Assembly (NCBI RefSeq): GCF_003710865.1
Contig: NZ_RHHO01000001.1
Span: 62,001-126,000 of the forward strand
Reading direction: 5' to 3'
From: Brevibacillus borstelensis
GTDB taxonomy: Bacteria; Bacillota; Bacilli; Brevibacillales; Brevibacillaceae
DNA: 64,000 bases
Of this stretch, positions 61,938 to 64,000 are shown in pieces. A model generated the notes under the pieces. That model was given only the letters and a program-made list of their open reading frames with translations. It searched no databases and was not told the origin of the DNA. A program made the translations under genes and the position numbers. How positions within the stretch are numbered: the first letter of the stretch is position 1; each line of letters opens with the position of its first letter.

Positions 61938-62366
61938 ATGAAAGTATCCAGCTTTTATCCCGTCGTTCTAACAGAGCAAGTTGCAACCACGGCCGCATTT
62001 TACATAGAACACTTTGGATTTGAGAAGGTCTTCGAGGCGGATTGGTATGTAAGCTTGAAAATGTCCGGCAATGACATCCCATTCGAGTTGGCAATTCTCG
62101 ACGCAGCTCATCCGACCATTCCCGACGAGTATAGAAAGAAAGTAAAAGGGTTAATCCTTAACTTTGAAGTTGACGACGTTGATGCCGAATACGAACGTCT
62201 GATACGGGGAGCCAAGCTTCCCCTCGAGCTTGAGATCCGAAGCGAGGATTTTGGACAGCGGCATTTCATTACTTCCGACCCCAACGGAGTCTTGATCGAT
62301 GTCATAACCGTCATTCCTCCGACAGGTGATTTCAACAGCCAATATGTCGAAGAAATCTGGAAATAA
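61938..62366 (+). CDS. VOC (glyoxalase/bleomycin resistance) family protein
   Basis: A 142-residue VOC protein with the paired beta-alpha-beta-beta-beta modules: [39 protein letters not shown] and [57 protein letters not shown]. The second module keeps a metal-type Glu/Asp pattern. Members are resistance proteins or isomerases; the function here is unknown. GAGAGGGGTTTTATC precedes ATG 61938. It is the first gene under the 61880 promoter, before the decayed alkylation-repair gene and the TetR regulator. Confidence 0.88.
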   Translation: MKVSSFYPVVLTEQVATTAAFYIEHFGFEKVFEADWYVSLKMSGNDIPFELAILDAAHPTIPDEYRKKVKGLILNFEVDDVDAEYERLIRGAKLPLELEIRSEDFGQRHFITSDPNGVLIDVITVIPPTGDFNSQYVEEIWK

Positions 62367-62396
62367 GGGGCCGCCAACATTGGGAGTGAGCAGGGA

Positions 62397-62914
62397 ATGT
62401 TCACTGAAGGTTACTTCCTGATGCCTGTCGCCAATTTCGTGGAACCATATGGGGTGAGCATTTCCAGATTTCAATGGACGCCTTGTATGAAATTACAAAA
62501 CGCCATACCGCGGAATATGCAATCCGCCCTTATCTCTACTGCTATCCGGAGAAATGTATGGAGACACTTAAAACCTGGTCGTACGATCCCAATTTTCATG
62601 TGCGTCGTTTGGTCAGTGAAGAAACTCGACCTCGTCTTCCTTGGGCGAAGCGGATGAACGCACTCGGCGGAGATCCCTTGCGAAATCTTGACTTGCTTGA
62701 GCCTTTGTTGAATGACGGTTTGGGCTATGTCAGACGGTCTGTGGCCAATCATGTGAATGATTTGACGAAGGATTACAAACGGGTCACTATAACATGGATA
62801 GCCGATAAGCTGTGCAGGGGGTGGGAACATGGTCCGAGCGTGGTCCGTCATGCATTAAGGTCGCAAGTGAAGTCCGGAGATCCGGATGCGTTGGCAATAA
62901 TAAAGGAACTGTAG
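62397..62914 (+). pseudogene. AlkD-type DNA alkylation repair gene, truncated and frameshifted
   Basis: Two frames carry parts of one HEAT-repeat DNA alkylation repair protein. The first (from 62397) reads EGYFLMPVANFVEPYG; the second continues EHFQISMDALYEITKRHTAEYAIRPYLYCYPEK...WSYDPNFHVRRLVSEETRPRLPWAKRM...VRRSVANHVNDLTKDY to 62914. Adding one G to the GGGG run at 62451-62454 joins them. About 90 N-terminal residues expected in this family are absent, because the VOC stop is only 30 bases upstream. ATG 62474 could still give a 146-residue C-terminal protein. I regard it as a remnant. Confidence 0.75.
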
Positions 62915-62941
62915 TAATCTTGGGAGCATATGTGCTGATGA

Positions 62942-63571
62942 ATGGAGAAGTTGTTTAACATGAGGAGAAGCAAAGCGGAGACAACGGAAACGATACGTAA
63001 ATTGATCGAAATCGCCAGAACCCATTTTACCGAGTATGGTTATGCGAATACGGTATTGGAATCGATTGTCCATGAAGCGAAACTAACGCGAGGCGCGGTT
63101 TATCATCATTTTCGCAGCAAGAAGGAATTGTTTCGAGCCGTATTGGAAGATGTCCAACGAGAAGTTGCCAAGAGAGTGGAAGCGGAAGCCTCGACGAGCG
63201 AAGATCCATGGCAGCAGCTCTACTTAGGTTGCCGGGCATTCATTATGGCTGCTGTTGAAGAGAGCAATAGGCGAATCATGTTGGTAGACGGTCCGGCGGT
63301 TCTCGGTTGGGAAACCTGGAGGGAAATGGACCAGAACCACTCCATGCGTTTATTGAGAGAGCAGCTTGCTATCATGCAGAAACAAGGACATTTTCGAATG
63401 ATTCCCCTCGATGTCCTGACCCATTTTATTTCGGGCGGTTTGAATGAAGCGGCCCTCTGGCTTGCCAATGAATCCGCGCAGCCGAAAGCTTTGGATGAAA
63501 CAATGGAGGTTCTTTCTGTTTTCTTGGAAGGATTCAAGCAAAATACAATTCACTCCCCCGGTGCGACGTGA
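62942..63571 (+). CDS. TetR family transcriptional regulator
   Basis: A 209-residue TetR regulator. The N-terminal HTH is IRKLIEIARTHFTEYGYANTVLESIVHEAKLTRGAVYHHFRSKKELFRAVLEDV (about residues 18-72). The ligand domain contains the C-terminal helix bundle with WETWREMDQNHSMRLLREQLAIMQKQGHF. ATG 62960, with GGAGAAG ahead, is a possible later start. It follows the alkylation-repair remnant and may repress the palindromic promoter at 61880. The ligand is unknown. Confidence 0.93.
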   Translation: MEKLFNMRRSKAETTETIRKLIEIARTHFTEYGYANTVLESIVHEAKLTRGAVYHHFRSKKELFRAVLEDVQREVAKRVEAEASTSEDPWQQLYLGCRAFIMAAVEESNRRIMLVDGPAVLGWETWREMDQNHSMRLLREQLAIMQKQGHFRMIPLDVLTHFISGGLNEAALWLANESAQPKALDETMEVLSVFLEGFKQNTIHSPGAT

Positions 63572-63944
63572 ACCAGCTTATGGTAGTGAAATTGGTGAGC
63601 GGGAGATCGCATCGCTGGCAACGATACGGTTTAGGGTTAGATTCTCCCTTGTCTCACCACACAGACCAAAGATATAGGTAATTTCCCAATATTTACGTAC
63701 ACAAGTCATGTGGGGAGTGTGGCGCTACTATTTTGATGTTCTATTGCCCAAACCTAAACGAAAACATCTTTACTAGAATCAGGCTATTTTATTGGACAGG
63801 ACGCTTCAATTGTGTTGTTTACTATGCGTCAGGAATGATTCATAACAAGTTCTACCGGTGCGAGCCCCTTCCAACCATTGGAAGGGTTTTTGTCTTTAAA
63901 ATGGAATAATAGTCCAAGTCAAGCCGATTGAACGGAGGAGTACA
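63572..63944. other. Gene-free stretch before the last gene
   Basis: No convincing gene. It is AT-rich at 63690-63830. A strong terminator lies at 63866-63897. The ribosome site of the last gene is GGAGGAG at 63935-63941. Confidence 0.6.
63866..63897 (+). terminator. Terminator after TetR gene region
   Basis: CCCTTCCAA-CCA-TTGGAAGGG (63866-63886) is followed by TTTTTGTCTTT. It lies about 290 bases after the TetR stop. Confidence 0.88.
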
Positions 63945-64000
63945 ATGGGACACCGAGCGAATCTGATCATTGTGAGAAATCATTCATACGAGTTGTATTA
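63945..64000 (+). CDS. N-terminus of a hypothetical protein (cut by window end)
   Basis: ATG 63945 follows GGAGGAG and opens MGHRANLIIVRNHSYELY, in frame to the window end. Only 18 residues are visible, so no family is assigned. Confidence 0.6.
   Translation, partial: MGHRANLIIVRNHSYELY

Overview
This window reads as a chromosomal segment of a moderately GC-rich Bacillales/Paenibacillales bacterium, most likely Brevibacillus or a close relative (inference from gene order and protein style; no rRNA or tRNA is present to test it). The evidence is a set of housekeeping genes in the order of the Bacillus subtilis yer region: a YerA-type adenine deaminase relative, YerB, YerC, PcrB, PcrA, LigA, CamS, GatCAB, DgkB and RlmCD. 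Extra transport, catabolic and regulatory genes are inserted between these markers.

Layout. 1-1532: an MFS transporter with its MarR regulator, and a DUF2892 membrane protein with a 45-residue membrane peptide. 1695-7825: the YerA-like amidohydrolase and a livHMGF branched-chain amino acid transport operon lacking its binding protein (livJ sits alone at 25661-26902). 8058-10936: a MocR regulator and azlCD. 11132-16891: an IclR regulator followed by an OPT-family transporter, an M24 peptidase, a class V PLP enzyme and an M29/NicX-like metalloenzyme, probably one uptake-and-breakdown operon of unknown substrate. 16892-17720: an intergenic stretch with two large fold-back elements. 17721-19349: a MerR regulator with a drug-type MFS pump. 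19486-25483: an IclR regulator divergent from a polyamine-type ABC transporter (binding protein frameshifted) with an M20 carboxypeptidase. 27138-29242: a two-component system.

29411-43357 holds the core genes yerB-yerC-pcrB, a GDPD phosphodiesterase, a VanW protein, pcrA-ligA, a propeller lipoprotein, camS, rocA behind a sigma-54-type promoter, and a TagO/WecA-like transferase. 43347-49955 holds a diguanylate cyclase, psd, an SRPBCC protein and gatCAB. 50199-58239 holds an unusual sigma factor fused to a large C-terminal domain, a MOSC protein, natAB, an EamA exporter, a Cdd1-type helix-hairpin-helix protein and glcK. 58382-61634 holds dgkB, rlmCD and a TPR protein. 61938-63571 holds a VOC protein, a decayed DNA-alkylation-repair gene and a TetR regulator. 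A new gene starts at 63945 and runs off the end.

The most unusual material is non-coding. A 208-209 bp fold-back element occurs twice (17059-17267 and 46303-46510), and differences between the copies on one arm are matched by pairing changes on the other arm. A second large fold-back lies at 17368-17612. There are also three kinds of tandem repeat: 20 bp after gatB, about 40 bp after the EamA gene, and 7 bp flanking glcK/dgkB. Among proteins, the standouts are the sigma fusion, the OPT/M24/class V/M29 operon and a MocR regulator with a repetitive linker.
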